A stretch of 64,000 bases of DNA from contig NZ_CP040272.1 in the NCBI RefSeq assembly GCF_013393905.1, positions 7,077,501 through 7,141,500 of the forward strand, given 5' to 3'. Source of the stretch: Nostoc sp. C052 (GTDB taxonomy: Bacteria > Cyanobacteriota > Cyanobacteriia > Cyanobacteriales > Nostocaceae). Below the pieces are notes generated by a model. It saw nothing but the letters and a program-made list of their open reading frames with translations. It was not told where the DNA came from and searched no databases. The position numbers and the translations under genes are program-made. Numbering within the stretch: position 1 is the first letter of the stretch; each line of letters begins with the position of its first letter. Positions 28,428 to 36,263 of this stretch are shown in pieces.

Positions 28428-30697
28428 GTATTTGCCTCTGCCGACAGGGTGAAGTAAAATGTACTGCCTTCAGTGGGTGTTGATTCCACCCAGATTCTAC
28501 CACCGTGACGCTCCACAATTTTGCGGGCAATGGTTAATCCTACCCCAGTTCCACCGCCAAAGTCATCCCGTCCATGTAAGCGGCGGAAGATTTGAAAGAT
28601 TTTGTCGAGATGCTCTTGAGAGATGCCAATGCCGTTATCACGAACGTAGAAAGTTAGAGAAGTAGAAGCAACTTTTCTTTCTCCATTGCCTTCGATGAAA
28701 CCAATTTCGACCCACTTCTGGGGTTTATCATTGTACTTAATGGCGTTGCTAATCAGGTTGCTAAAGAGTTCATTAATCTGAGCGCGATCGCCTTGAACGC
28801 TCTTCAGGGGTTGAGGAATGCGAAACTCAACTTCACTCTGTGGTCGGGAAATGGTCAAGGTGGTGATTACCTGGGGTACTAACTCATTCAGATTCACTGC
28901 TTGCCGGATCAGTTCGGCGCGTCCCAACCGCGAAAAATGGAGGAGGGAATTGATCAGGTCTTCCATTCGCTGCGTCAGTCGCACCAAGGTTTGCAGTTTG
29001 GCCATTCCATTGCTATCTAGTACATCTGCATAGTCTTCCATTAAGAAGTTCGCGTAGTTATGAATGCCCCGCAGCGGTTCTTTGAGGTCATGAGAGGCAA
29101 CATAAGCAAAAGAATCAAGTTCTTCGTTACTCCGTTGTAATTCAAAATTCATCGATGCCAGTTTGTCTGCCTGCCGCAACACAACGCCCACAATCAGGCT
29201 TCGCAGTTCAGCAACCACTTCAACTTCACAGGGTTTCCAGGGTAGGGCAGATCCTTGCACAGTTTCTTGCCATAATTCAAAGGATTTGCGAGGAGATATT
29301 CTTAAACTACCATTTGAGAAAACTTCCACAGGCTTGTTGGGGTTACCACCCCAATTCACCGTTTGAATTACCTCTGGACGAAACCAGAGAATGTAATTGT
29401 GGTGAACTTTGGAAATTTCCAGAGCTAATACGCCACTAGCGATCACTTTAAATGATTCAGCAGCAGGGTAATTTTTCGAGAGCGATCGCGTCTCAAACAA
29501 GTTATGATGCAGTTGAGGTTTAATCCAATCAAGCAAGGCGTGAATCTCTGACTCAGATGGGGTTTTACCTACTTGAATATACTGGTCGCCACTACATATC
29601 ACCGCTCCCGTGGCGCTGACCAGATTGAGTAATTGAGATTTCATTTGCACCATGCCATCCAGGAAATACTCAGCCTGAGACAAGCCTTCCACAAATTGCG
29701 TTTGCAATGACTTTAATTGACTTTTGTAATCAATATCTTCACTTGCTTCTTTATTTGCCAATTCTACAGACATCACCTGTCCAATGAACTCGCAGATGGT
29801 GCGGATATTGTAAGAAATATATTTGGGTGAAGAATGGTGACAGGCAATCAATCCCCAAAGCTTTTGCTCGTGCATCAGAGAAATAGACATGGAGGCGGTC
29901 ACGCCCATATTTTGCAGGTACTCTAGATGTAATGGAGAAACACTCCGCAACACTGATAAACTGAGATCCAACGGTTGATTTGTCAAGGGATTGTTTGTTG
30001 GAATTAAGGTGGCAGGCTGGTAGCTGGCATTTGGAATCAGCCGCAGCCAGTTCAGGGTGTATAGCTGTCGGGCTTGCTTGGGAATATCAGAGGGCGGATA
30101 GTGTAAATCCAAATAGGGCGTTTCCTGATTGGTGTCTTCAGCGATGACACTGCCTGCCCCTTCGCGATCAAATCTATAGACCATGACGCGATCAAAACCA
30201 GTAATTCGCCGGACTTCTTTCACCACAACCTGGCACATTTCTAGCAGCGTTGGAGTTTTCTGAATACGGGAAATGGTTCCTCTTACCTGTTGATAGAAGT
30301 CAAAAAAGCCTGTTTTTTCCTTAGATTTTTTCGGTTCTAATTCCAGAATGATAATATTATCGAAACGATGGACAATGCCATCAAAATAAATTGATTTATT
30401 TTGATATTTGATGGATATATTTAAGGGATTAACGCTCTCAAAGTCCTCTGTCAGACATTGTTGAATTAGTTTAATCTGCTTGACATTAAGTAAATCTGAT
30501 AGCGGTTTGCCCAGCAATTCATCAGGTTGACGACCAACAACTTCCTGGCTGTTACTGCTCACCTGAATGATTTTCAGGGTGGGATCTTGCAAAACCAGTA
30601 AAACCCCGTGAGGCTGGATCAAACTGGGAATGTGGATCGGTTCGCGATCGCAATTTGTCAAATCAATGATTTCATCAGTCATTCTCTGTTTGTCCAA
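28424..30697 (-). CDS. cphB: Bacteriophytochrome-type histidine kinase (CphB class)
   Basis: 757 residues from TTG 30697; an ATG at 30682 may be the real start (752 residues). The order is PAS (~20-125), GAF (~140-310), PHY (~325-510), HisKA (His536 in VASHDLKEPLRGI) and HATPase (GGGTGVGLTIARKI). The N-terminal NCDREPIHIPSLIQPHG holds Cys16, the biliverdin-binding site of bacteriophytochromes. The GAF position used by plant-like and Cph1 phytochromes is Leu256 (SVSPLHLEY) instead of Cys. The DIP motif (204-206), WFRPE and the PRxSF tongue (469-473) are intact, so red/far-red switching is expected. This matches the CphB/AphB class, which binds biliverdin, rather than CphA. It is first in an operon with rcpB and a cyanobacteriochrome kinase. 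Confidence 0.92.
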   Translation of the reverse strand: MDKQRMTDEIIDLTNCDREPIHIPSLIQPHGVLLVLQDPTLKIIQVSSNSQEVVGRQPDELLGKPLSDLLNVKQIKLIQQCLTEDFESVNPLNISIKYQNKSIYFDGIVHRFDNIIILELEPKKSKEKTGFFDFYQQVRGTISRIQKTPTLLEMCQVVVKEVRRITGFDRVMVYRFDREGAGSVIAEDTNQETPYLDLHYPPSDIPKQARQLYTLNWLRLIPNASYQPATLIPTNNPLTNQPLDLSLSVLRSVSPLHLEYLQNMGVTASMSISLMHEQKLWGLIACHHSSPKYISYNIRTICEFIGQVMSVELANKEASEDIDYKSQLKSLQTQFVEGLSQAEYFLDGMVQMKSQLLNLVSATGAVICSGDQYIQVGKTPSESEIHALLDWIKPQLHHNLFETRSLSKNYPAAESFKVIASGVLALEISKVHHNYILWFRPEVIQTVNWGGNPNKPVEVFSNGSLRISPRKSFELWQETVQGSALPWKPCEVEVVAELRSLIVGVVLRQADKLASMNFELQRSNEELDSFAYVASHDLKEPLRGIHNYANFLMEDYADVLDSNGMAKLQTLVRLTQRMEDLINSLLHFSRLGRAELIRQAVNLNELVPQVITTLTISRPQSEVEFRIPQPLKSVQGDRAQINELFSNLISNAIKYNDKPQKWVEIGFIEGNGERKVASTSLTFYVRDNGIGISQEHLDKIFQIFRRLHGRDDFGGGTGVGLTIARKIVERHGGRIWVESTPTEGSTFYFTLSAEANT

Positions 30698-30720
30698 CTC
30701 CTCATTAGAACTCTGGCTTA

Positions 30721-30788
30721 AATAATTCGTAATTCGTAATGACGCTCGAAGACTCGCTACCGCTGCGCTAACGTAATTCGTAATTAAG
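30721..30788. repeat. Core-in-heptamer repeat, copy B
   Basis: The 34-base core 30739-30772 (ATGACGCTC...GCTAAC) is flanked on both sides by TAATTCG-type heptamers. It lies upstream of cphB. The same core type at 17271-17304 sits in a different heptamer. Confidence 0.6.
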
Positions 30789-30794
30789 TTACGG

Positions 30795-30826
30795 GGATTT
30801 AGACGCGATAAATCGCCGTCTCGACA
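30795..30826. repeat. Dispersed hairpin repeat
   Basis: GACGCGATAAATCGCCGTCTC, an imperfect palindrome also present at 46986-47010 and in part near 46915 and 35225. It lies between the xse operon and cphB. Confidence 0.5.
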
Positions 30827-30957
30827 AGTGTTTTGTTGCTCATTCTGAACTGTATTGGTTTATATCTGAGATTTTGAGTCCTGCATTTTGTACCTTACCT
30901 AAAAGCAAACTCCTGTATTCACACTACTAGCCTAAACTCAAATTGAGGCTCTGGCTT

Positions 30958-31185
30958 TTACTCTTGGCTTAATGTTTCAATCAACAAATCTACCTGCTGT
31001 TGTCGCTGCTGCAAAAAACCTTCACACTGACGCAAATACTCCACAGCAGTCGCAAATTGGTCAAACACAGCTTCCAACTCCAACTCACCCGCCTCAATAC
31101 GAGCGATAATTCCCTCTATCTCAGCCACCTTCGCCTCATAATTCCAACCTTCCTCAGAACTAGAAGCACCCTTACGTTTAACCAT
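30958..31185 (-). CDS. xseB: Exodeoxyribonuclease VII small subunit
   Basis: 75 residues. XseB is the small helical subunit of exonuclease VII, which degrades single-stranded DNA bidirectionally with several copies bound to one XseA. The typical pattern is visible: YEAKVAEIEGIIARIEAGEL, LEAVFDQFATAVEYLRQCE and a glutamine-rich end. The length is normal. Its start overlaps the end of xseA by eight bases, so the two are translationally coupled. Confidence 0.9.
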   Translation of the reverse strand: MVKRKGASSSEEGWNYEAKVAEIEGIIARIEAGELELEAVFDQFATAVEYLRQCEGFLQQRQQQVDLLIETLSQE

Positions 31186-32446
31186 TCAACTCTCTGCGTC
31201 CTTGGCGTCTTGGCGGTTCGTTCACTTCCATAACCTTCACTTTAACCCCACCTTGCCCCAACTGAATCATTAACTCTTCCCCCACAGCCAACTCTACCGC
31301 CGAACGAGCGATCGCCCCATCTTCCCTTCTCACCACCGCATAACCACGCTGTAATACCGCTTTTGGGTCAAGAATAGCCAACTTCTGCCGCAATAATTCT
31401 AAATGCTGCCTTGCTTGCTGCGATCGCCCCGTTGTAATTTGCACCAAATGCTGACGCTTCCAAGCAAGCTTTTCCACCTCCTGCTGCACTTGCCGATCTA
31501 ACCGCAAACGTCGCAACCGGTTTCGCAATACTTGCAGTTTATTCTCAGCATTTTCTCTAAAGTCATGCACCGCCTCATGTAAAGCGACAACTCGCTGCCG
31601 ATGTTCAGTATACAACTCTGAAAGTGCTGGTACAACCATTTCCGCCGCCGCAGTGGGTGTATGCACACATACATCTGCAACTAAATCTGCTAAAGATTCA
31701 TCTCGTTGATGGCCGATCCCAGTAATTACAGGAATAGAACAACTAGCCAGCGATCGCACCACTCGTTCATCATTAAAGCAAGCTAACTCTTCCACCGCGC
31801 CACCACCCCGCGATAAAATTAGCACTTCGGCGCGTCCATCTCTTTCCACCCGCTCAATTGCCTTAACGATAGATTCAGGTGCTTGCTCACCTTGTACGGT
31901 CGCCGGAGAAAATAAAACGTGTAAACCTGGATACCTTTGTCTGAGAGTTTTTTGAATATCACCCCAAGCAGCAGCCGTTGGTGAAGTGATGACAGCGATC
32001 GTTTGAGGGTGGATGGGGAGCGATCGCTTTCTTTGCGCGTCGAACAATCCCTCAGCCAGCAAGCGATTTTTGAGTTGTTGATACCGCAACGCCTGTAAAC
32101 CAACACCAGCAGGTAAAGTCTGCCAAACTGATAACTGATACTCTCCCCTTTGTGGATATAGGCGAATGCTACCCAAAATAATTATTTGCTCACCGGCAAC
32201 TGGCATTTGGGCGAGTTTTGGCAATTGGCTATTCCATACCACACATTTAATGCCGGCAGTGCGATCAGGATCTTGCAGCGTGAAAAATAACCCACTGCGA
32301 TGATTGTTAGCACTGGAAACTTCGCCAGTTACCCAAACTTGCCGCAATTGTTCATCTTGCTCTAACAGCAAACGGATATAGTCAGTTAATCCAGAAACTG
32401 AAAGCGCTGTATCGAGAATCAGAGAGTCGGGAAGGTCGAAAGTCAT
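31178..32446 (-). CDS. xseA: Exodeoxyribonuclease VII large subunit
   Basis: 422 residues from ATG 32446. A longer start at 32488 would add 14 residues, but those lack family character and the inner ATG has an AGG upstream. The N-terminal OB-fold (VSGLTDYIRLLLEQ, VWVTGEVSSANNHRSGLFFTLQD) binds single-stranded DNA. The catalytic domain has IAVITSPTAAAWGDI, LSRGGGAVEELACFND and PVITGIGHQRDESLADLVAD, followed by a coiled-coil region (~280-370) that docks XseB. Complete and about the usual length. xseB follows with an eight-base overlap. Confidence 0.92.
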   Translation of the reverse strand: MTFDLPDSLILDTALSVSGLTDYIRLLLEQDEQLRQVWVTGEVSSANNHRSGLFFTLQDPDRTAGIKCVVWNSQLPKLAQMPVAGEQIIILGSIRLYPQRGEYQLSVWQTLPAGVGLQALRYQQLKNRLLAEGLFDAQRKRSLPIHPQTIAVITSPTAAAWGDIQKTLRQRYPGLHVLFSPATVQGEQAPESIVKAIERVERDGRAEVLILSRGGGAVEELACFNDERVVRSLASCSIPVITGIGHQRDESLADLVADVCVHTPTAAAEMVVPALSELYTEHRQRVVALHEAVHDFRENAENKLQVLRNRLRRLRLDRQVQQEVEKLAWKRQHLVQITTGRSQQARQHLELLRQKLAILDPKAVLQRGYAVVRREDGAIARSAVELAVGEELMIQLGQGGVKVKVMEVNEPPRRQGRRELNG

Positions 32447-32507
32447 CAAAGATGCCTGAAAGCATTTGTGCTGGAGAGATTCTAGCATTTTTAATGAAAC
32501 CCAAAGC

Positions 32508-32735
32508 TTAACCGAGTAAACGCTTCAATCTTTCGTAGACATCATCATCATTGCGCTTACCGACTAAAATCACTTCTATTAAATCGCGATCAGAAAAATA
32601 CCTGTAAATAATTCGATATTCACCACTATCAACTCGATATAAACCCTGATAACCAGATAGCTTCTCACTATCAGCAGGTAATGGCTCAACATTCAAAGCC
32701 AAAACCTTAAAATTCCTTCGCTACCACGCTGGAAG
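32508..32735 (-). pseudogene. Decayed RelE/ParE-family toxin
   Basis: Sixty-odd codons (32702-32508, TTG start possible) encode the C-terminal three quarters of a RelE/ParE toxin: PLPADSEKLSGYQGLYRVD, GEYRIIYRYF and a C-terminal KRNDDDVYERLKRL. Upstream in the same frame the expected N-terminal part continues as SLPAW, then a TAG stop, then RRNFKVLAL. The normal ~85-residue protein is therefore interrupted and its beginning lost. No antitoxin gene is recognisable just upstream. A functional 64-residue form cannot be excluded, but a missing first strand and helix makes activity unlikely. Confidence 0.6.
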
Positions 32736-33113
32736 CGATATACATCCTTCTTTAACTAATGAAGCCGTCGTTGTCGATGATATACTAATTCGGATGGCGA
32801 TCACTCCTAATTGAGCAACCTCCGCAAATGCTCACGAGTACAGTTTTACTGACAGTGTTGTTTAGGTAATTTATTTTTTCTTTGAAAACCCTTGCTTACC
32901 CAGCCAAAAAAAGCTATCTCTGAATGCAAGTTGGTATCATTGTGCAAAATTACCCTAATCTGGTAGCGATCGAGTTACGATCTTGTCACACCCCTTTTTT
33001 GATTTGAGAAGTCCTATTCCAGAATTTTCTGGTTAAAATAGTATATCTGTTCTACTCAAACTCCGACACCAACACTCCTTAAAACCATATATTAAGAGGC
33101 ATTAGAAGCAGGA
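32703..33113. other. Intergenic region with toxin debris and recA promoter
   Basis: The first ~60 bases are remnants of the relE frame. The rest is the recA upstream region with a LexA-box-like site at 33040-33053 and a purine-rich ribosome-binding region (AAGAGG at 33094-33099, AGCAGGA just before the ATG). No other gene is seen. Confidence 0.5.
33040..33053 (+). promoter_or_regulatory. LexA-box-like site upstream of recA
   Basis: AGTATATCTGTTCT matches the cyanobacterial LexA consensus RGTACNNNDGTWCB at every defined position except one (T for C in the first half). It lies 60 bases before the recA start. SOS-type control is inference from position and match. Confidence 0.5.
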
Positions 33114-34193
33114 ATGGCTATCAACACCGATACTTCTGGCAAGCAAAAAGCACTGACTATGGTGCTTAACCAGATTGAGCGCAGCTTTGGTAAAGGGGCA
33201 ATCATGCGCCTGGGCGATGCTACCCGGATGCGGGTGGAAACAATTTCTAGTGGAGCGCTTACCCTAGATTTAGCATTGGGTGGTGGTTTACCCAAAGGGC
33301 GGGTAATTGAAATTTATGGGCCAGAAAGTTCTGGTAAAACTACAGTAGCGCTACACGCGCTTGCCGAAGTGCAAAGAAATGGCGGTATTGCTGCCTTCGT
33401 TGATGCTGAACACGCCCTAGACCCTACTTATGCTGCGGCATTGGGTGTAGATATTGACAATTTGCTGATTTCTCAACCTGACACTGGCGAATCAGCTTTG
33501 GAAATTGTCGATCAGCTCGTTCGTTCTGCTGCGGTTGATATTGTAGTTATAGACTCAGTAGCAGCATTGGTTCCCCGTGCTGAAATTGAAGGCGATATGG
33601 GTGATGCCCACGTTGGTCTGCAAGCGCGGTTAATGAGCCAAGCCCTACGTAAGATTACTGGCAACATTGGTAAATCTGGTTGTACAGTAATTTTCATCAA
33701 CCAGTTGCGGCAAAAAATCGGTGTTACCTACGGTAGCCCAGAAACTACAACTGGTGGTAACGCATTGAAATTTTACGCTTCCGTGCGTTTGGATATTCGT
33801 CGGATTCAAACCTTGAAAAAAGGTACAGATGAATATGGTAACCGCGTTAAGGTGAAAGTCGCCAAAAATAAAGTAGCGCCGCCTTTTAGAATAGCGGAAT
33901 TTGACATTATTTTTGGTAAAGGTATTTCTACCTTGGGTTGTGTTGTTGACTTAGCAGAAGAAACTGGCATTATTATCCGCAAAGGTGCTTGGTATAGTTA
34001 CAACGGCGATAATATCTCCCAAGGACGAGACAACGCTATTAAGTATCTAGAAGAAAAGCCTGAATTTGCTGAAGAAATTAAGAAACTGGTGCGTGAAAAG
34101 CTAGATAAAGGCGCTGTTGTTTCTGCTAACTCTGTAGCTAAAGCCAGCGAAGAAGATGAAGAGGAAGATGTCGATTTAGAGCCAGAAGAATAA
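33114..34193 (+). CDS. recA: Recombinase RecA
   Basis: 359 residues, full length. RecA forms filaments on single-stranded DNA and drives homologous pairing and SOS co-protease activity. Visible are the N-terminal helix (KALTMVLNQIERSFGKGAIM), Walker A GPESSGKTT, Walker B VVIDSVAAL, loop L1 (EGDMGDAHVGLQARL), loop L2 (IGVTYGSPETTTGGNALKFY) and the acidic C-terminal tail (EEDEEEDVDLEPEE). It starts at ATG 33114 with AGCAGGA just upstream. Single-gene unit with a LexA-like site before it and a hairpin terminator after it. Confidence 0.97.
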   Translation: MAINTDTSGKQKALTMVLNQIERSFGKGAIMRLGDATRMRVETISSGALTLDLALGGGLPKGRVIEIYGPESSGKTTVALHALAEVQRNGGIAAFVDAEHALDPTYAAALGVDIDNLLISQPDTGESALEIVDQLVRSAAVDIVVIDSVAALVPRAEIEGDMGDAHVGLQARLMSQALRKITGNIGKSGCTVIFINQLRQKIGVTYGSPETTTGGNALKFYASVRLDIRRIQTLKKGTDEYGNRVKVKVAKNKVAPPFRIAEFDIIFGKGISTLGCVVDLAEETGIIIRKGAWYSYNGDNISQGRDNAIKYLEEKPEFAEEIKKLVREKLDKGAVVSANSVAKASEEDEEEDVDLEPEE

Positions 34194-34230
34194 GGAATGC
34201 GGATTTATTAATCTGCAATTGCTAATAGAT

Positions 34231-34267
34231 GGTGCGTTACAAAGATAGATGACGCACCTTATTTTTT
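34231..34267 (+). terminator. recA terminator
   Basis: GGTGCGT (34231-34237) pairs with ACGCACC (34252-34258) and is followed by TTATTTTTT, 37 bases after the recA stop. Confidence 0.65.
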
Positions 34268-34634
34268 CTAAAACGAGATTTAGACATAGTTAAATACAAG
34301 CTAAAATCCAGATAGTGAATAGCTTTGGAATGATCTACATATCCTACTTGATATTTTGGCGTAGTGGTGTGGCAAGGCTAAAATGTTGCAAAAAAATTGT
34401 AGTGGAGGCTTTGCCAAAGCCAACATCCTGATATGTGTTGGGTTGCGCTCCGCTTCACCCAACCTACGTTTAATGCACTATTCTAAGCTTGCCATGCCAC
34501 TAGAAGCAGAGAATGAAGATAAAAATACTGAATTAGGCTTTCTGCTTAAAGTTGACACTAATGGCCAGCTATATGGTAGTATTTCATAGCATTATGCTAA
34601 AAAACTTTGCCTAGAATCAAAGAGTAGCCAACCC
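34268..34634. other. Intergenic with dispersed palindrome
   Basis: Contains an uninterrupted GTTGGGTTGCGCTCCGCTTCACCCAACCTAC repeat at 34437-34468 (TTGGGT...ACCCAA stem). This is the same repeat interrupted at 24784-24950. A 68-codon frame across it (34383-34589) looks like chance. Confidence 0.45.
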
Positions 34635-34958
34635 ATGAGTTTAGCTGTAATTAAGTTCTCTTCAGAAGAGTGCGGCATCTGCCACAAAATGTCTTTTTAT
34701 GACAAAAAGGTGGCTGAAGAACTAGGTTTAGAGTTTATCGATGTCAAGATGCAAGATACGACTGCTTACCGCAAGTATCGCAAGATTTTATTAACTCAAT
34801 ATCCCGATAAATCAGAAATGGGATGGCCTACTTACATCCTCTGCAATTCTCCAGAAGGGGAATTTCAGATTGTGGGTGAGGTAAAAGGAGGTCATCCCAA
34901 AGGAGAGTTTAGAAGCCGTCTGCAAGAGGTTCTGAATTCCACAGCTAATCAGAACTAA
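34635..34958 (+). CDS. Thioredoxin-fold protein with CGIC motif
   Basis: 107 residues with a thioredoxin-like beginning (LAVIKFSSEECGICHKM) in which the redox pair is Cys-Gly-Ile-Cys at residues 13-16, a cis-Pro region (MGWPTYILCN) and a C-terminal helix. Length and fold suit a small cytosolic thiol-disulfide protein. CGIC differs from the CGPC of classical thioredoxin, so the redox potential and partner are probably different. The gene converges on the small gene at 34945-35178, and the two overlap by 14 bases at their 3' ends. Confidence 0.75.
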   Translation: MSLAVIKFSSEECGICHKMSFYDKKVAEELGLEFIDVKMQDTTAYRKYRKILLTQYPDKSEMGWPTYILCNSPEGEFQIVGEVKGGHPKGEFRSRLQEVLNSTANQN

Positions 34959-35178
34959 TTACCTCAAAAGATTTGACCTCTAAGGCAGGGCCAATCATGG
35001 CAATAGTCATGACATCTTCGCGTACCTGTCCTTTAACTTTTGCTTTTTGTCCGGCTTTGAGTAAATCTTTGTCAGCCCCTCTGAGGATTTCGTAAGTAAC
35101 ACCCTCTTCTGTGACTAACGCCCATGCGCCTGTACCAATATCACGGCGTTCGATTGTACCTGTAAGTGTGATGCTCAT
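34945..35178 (-). CDS. Small conserved hypothetical protein, probable OB-like beta barrel
   Basis: 77 residues, beginning MSITLTGTIERRDIGTGAWA and containing KAGQKAKVKGQVREDVMTIA. The alternating beta pattern and the KVKGxV element suggest a small OB-like barrel; I do not recognise a named family. No signal peptide or membrane segment. It overlaps the thioredoxin-like gene tail to tail by 14 bases, which would let the two transcripts pair at their 3' ends. Confidence 0.6.
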   Translation of the reverse strand: MSITLTGTIERRDIGTGAWALVTEEGVTYEILRGADKDLLKAGQKAKVKGQVREDVMTIAMIGPALEVKSFEVISSD

Positions 35179-35464
35179 AATATTTCTGAGTGCTGAGTGG
35201 GGAGTAGGGAATTAGGAGAGAGGCGATTAATCGCGTCTGTACAAGAGTTAGGAGTTATAAAAATTGATTTCCCATTCTCAATTTATGCAATTTTTTCTTC
35301 GTTTTTCAATGCTAGACCGAAGACCCCTTGTATATCAAAGTTTTTTGGCTCTGATCTATAATTCTACTCATCCAGAGCATTTATAACCCCGTTTTGAGGA
35401 TCTTTGCAGAAATTCGCACTGCTAAAATGCTACTTACTTCCGTACCTACTTTGAGTAAACCTAA

Positions 35465-35623
35465 TTGACAAAAAACCTAACCCAGATTCAGTGTCCCCGT
35501 TGCCAGTGGCATACTTACCGTAACGGCTGCAATCAGTGCAAGGACGGCATAATTCAGCGTTGGTATTGTCAAGATTGCGATCGCTCTTTTCAAGGCTACC
35601 GCAGTTGCCCGTGGTCGAAGTGA
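35465..35623 (+). CDS. Small zinc-ribbon protein, 52 residues
   Basis: A TTG-initiated frame immediately after an in-frame TAA. Two CxxC knuckles (Cys10-Pro-Arg-Cys13 and Cys35-Gln-Asp-Cys38) spaced 21 residues apart give a zinc ribbon; additional cysteines occur at 22, 25 and 48. The first part (IQCPRCQWHTYRNGCNQCK) and WYCQDCDRSFQGY resemble the zinc-ribbon head of IS1-type InsA or related transposases. It may be a free-standing small ribbon protein or a leftover of a transposase N terminus. It is cysteine-dense and clearly not random. No strong Shine-Dalgarno is visible. Confidence 0.5.
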   Translation: MTKNLTQIQCPRCQWHTYRNGCNQCKDGIIQRWYCQDCDRSFQGYRSCPWSK

Positions 35624-35711
35624 CGAAACTTAATTTTTGTCACACTATTTTTAAAAACTCTTGCTAGTACAAAAAACTACTGTAAATTATACGTAACTTC
35701 TAATTTTTAAT

Positions 35712-35891
35712 ATGACTCAACCAGCTATTACGGATTTATTTGGTGCGAACTCTTCTTTTTCAGGCACTCCGAAAATACTAGAAATTCCCCCAATTTCCTG
35801 ACCAGCTTTAACAGGCTCTAATCCCACAGCTTTAGAATTGTATGCGGCTTATAAACAAAGTATGGCAAGGAAGTTCAGCTTCTTTGCCACT
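35712..35891 (+). pseudogene. Short hypothetical gene broken by an in-frame TGA
   Basis: ATG 35712 opens MTQPAITDLFGANSSFSGTP and runs 29 codons to TGA at 35799-35801. The same frame then continues sensibly (PALTGSNPTALELYAAYKQS) before running into low-complexity and repeat sequence. The beginning resembles short proteins starting MTQPAITDLFG that I associate with Nostocales genomes; the function is unknown. Interpreted as a decayed gene. Confidence 0.35.
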
Positions 35892-36020
35892 ATTTTTTGC
35901 TATTCAAAATTATTTATCAAGAAGAATTTAGAAGCCAAGTCGCTTCTCTACGAGACACTGCGCGTAGCTTGCTTCTTTGAGAAACATCCCAATTTTGTAA
36001 ATTTACCAAAATCGTTACTT

Positions 36021-36138
36021 GTCATTGCGAATGAAGCGTACCCCTACCGGGATCTTGCTCCAAGAGTTGCAAAATAAAGCAATCGCAACATCTGTAGTTT
36101 GCGATTGCTTTGCTTCACTGCGTTCCACTCGCAATGAC
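36021..36138. mobile_element. Palindromic miniature element
   Basis: A perfect terminal inverted repeat GTCATTGCGA (36021-36030) / TCGCAATGAC (36129-36138) encloses an internal perfect 11-bp hairpin AAAGCAATCGC (36076-36086) / GCGATTGCTTT (36101-36111). No protein. Total 118 bp. The remaining bases from 35892 to 36020 and 36139 to 36194 show nothing. Confidence 0.55.
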
Positions 36139-36197
36139 AAATTATGTTTTACACATTTGGGATGCTCCCGCTTTTCTATAAGGGCACATGGATAGAG

Positions 36198-36249
36198 TAT
36201 TCTGAATTCTGTTAGCGCACCGGGGCGTAGCCCATTCTGAATTCTGACT
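36198..36249. repeat. Core-in-heptamer repeat, copy C (reverse orientation)
   Basis: The 25-base core at 36211-36235 (minus strand: ATGGGCTACGCCCC...GCTAAC) is flanked on both sides by ATTCTGA heptamers. It is the reverse complement of copy D at 44491-44515 apart from one base. Confidence 0.6.
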
Positions 36250-36263
36250 CTTGAACTACGAGC

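Noticed and set aside
34383..34589. 68-codon plus-strand frame after recA
   Set aside because: It runs through a dispersed palindromic repeat, lacks a ribosome-binding site and has no protein-like pattern.
35838..36077. 79-codon plus-strand frame
   Set aside because: Its first part is the tail of the broken gene at 35712, and the remainder crosses repeat sequence and the palindromic element.
35465..36263. Complete insertion sequence
   Set aside because: No DDE or HUH transposase frame is present; only a zinc-ribbon frame, a broken short gene and a palindromic element.
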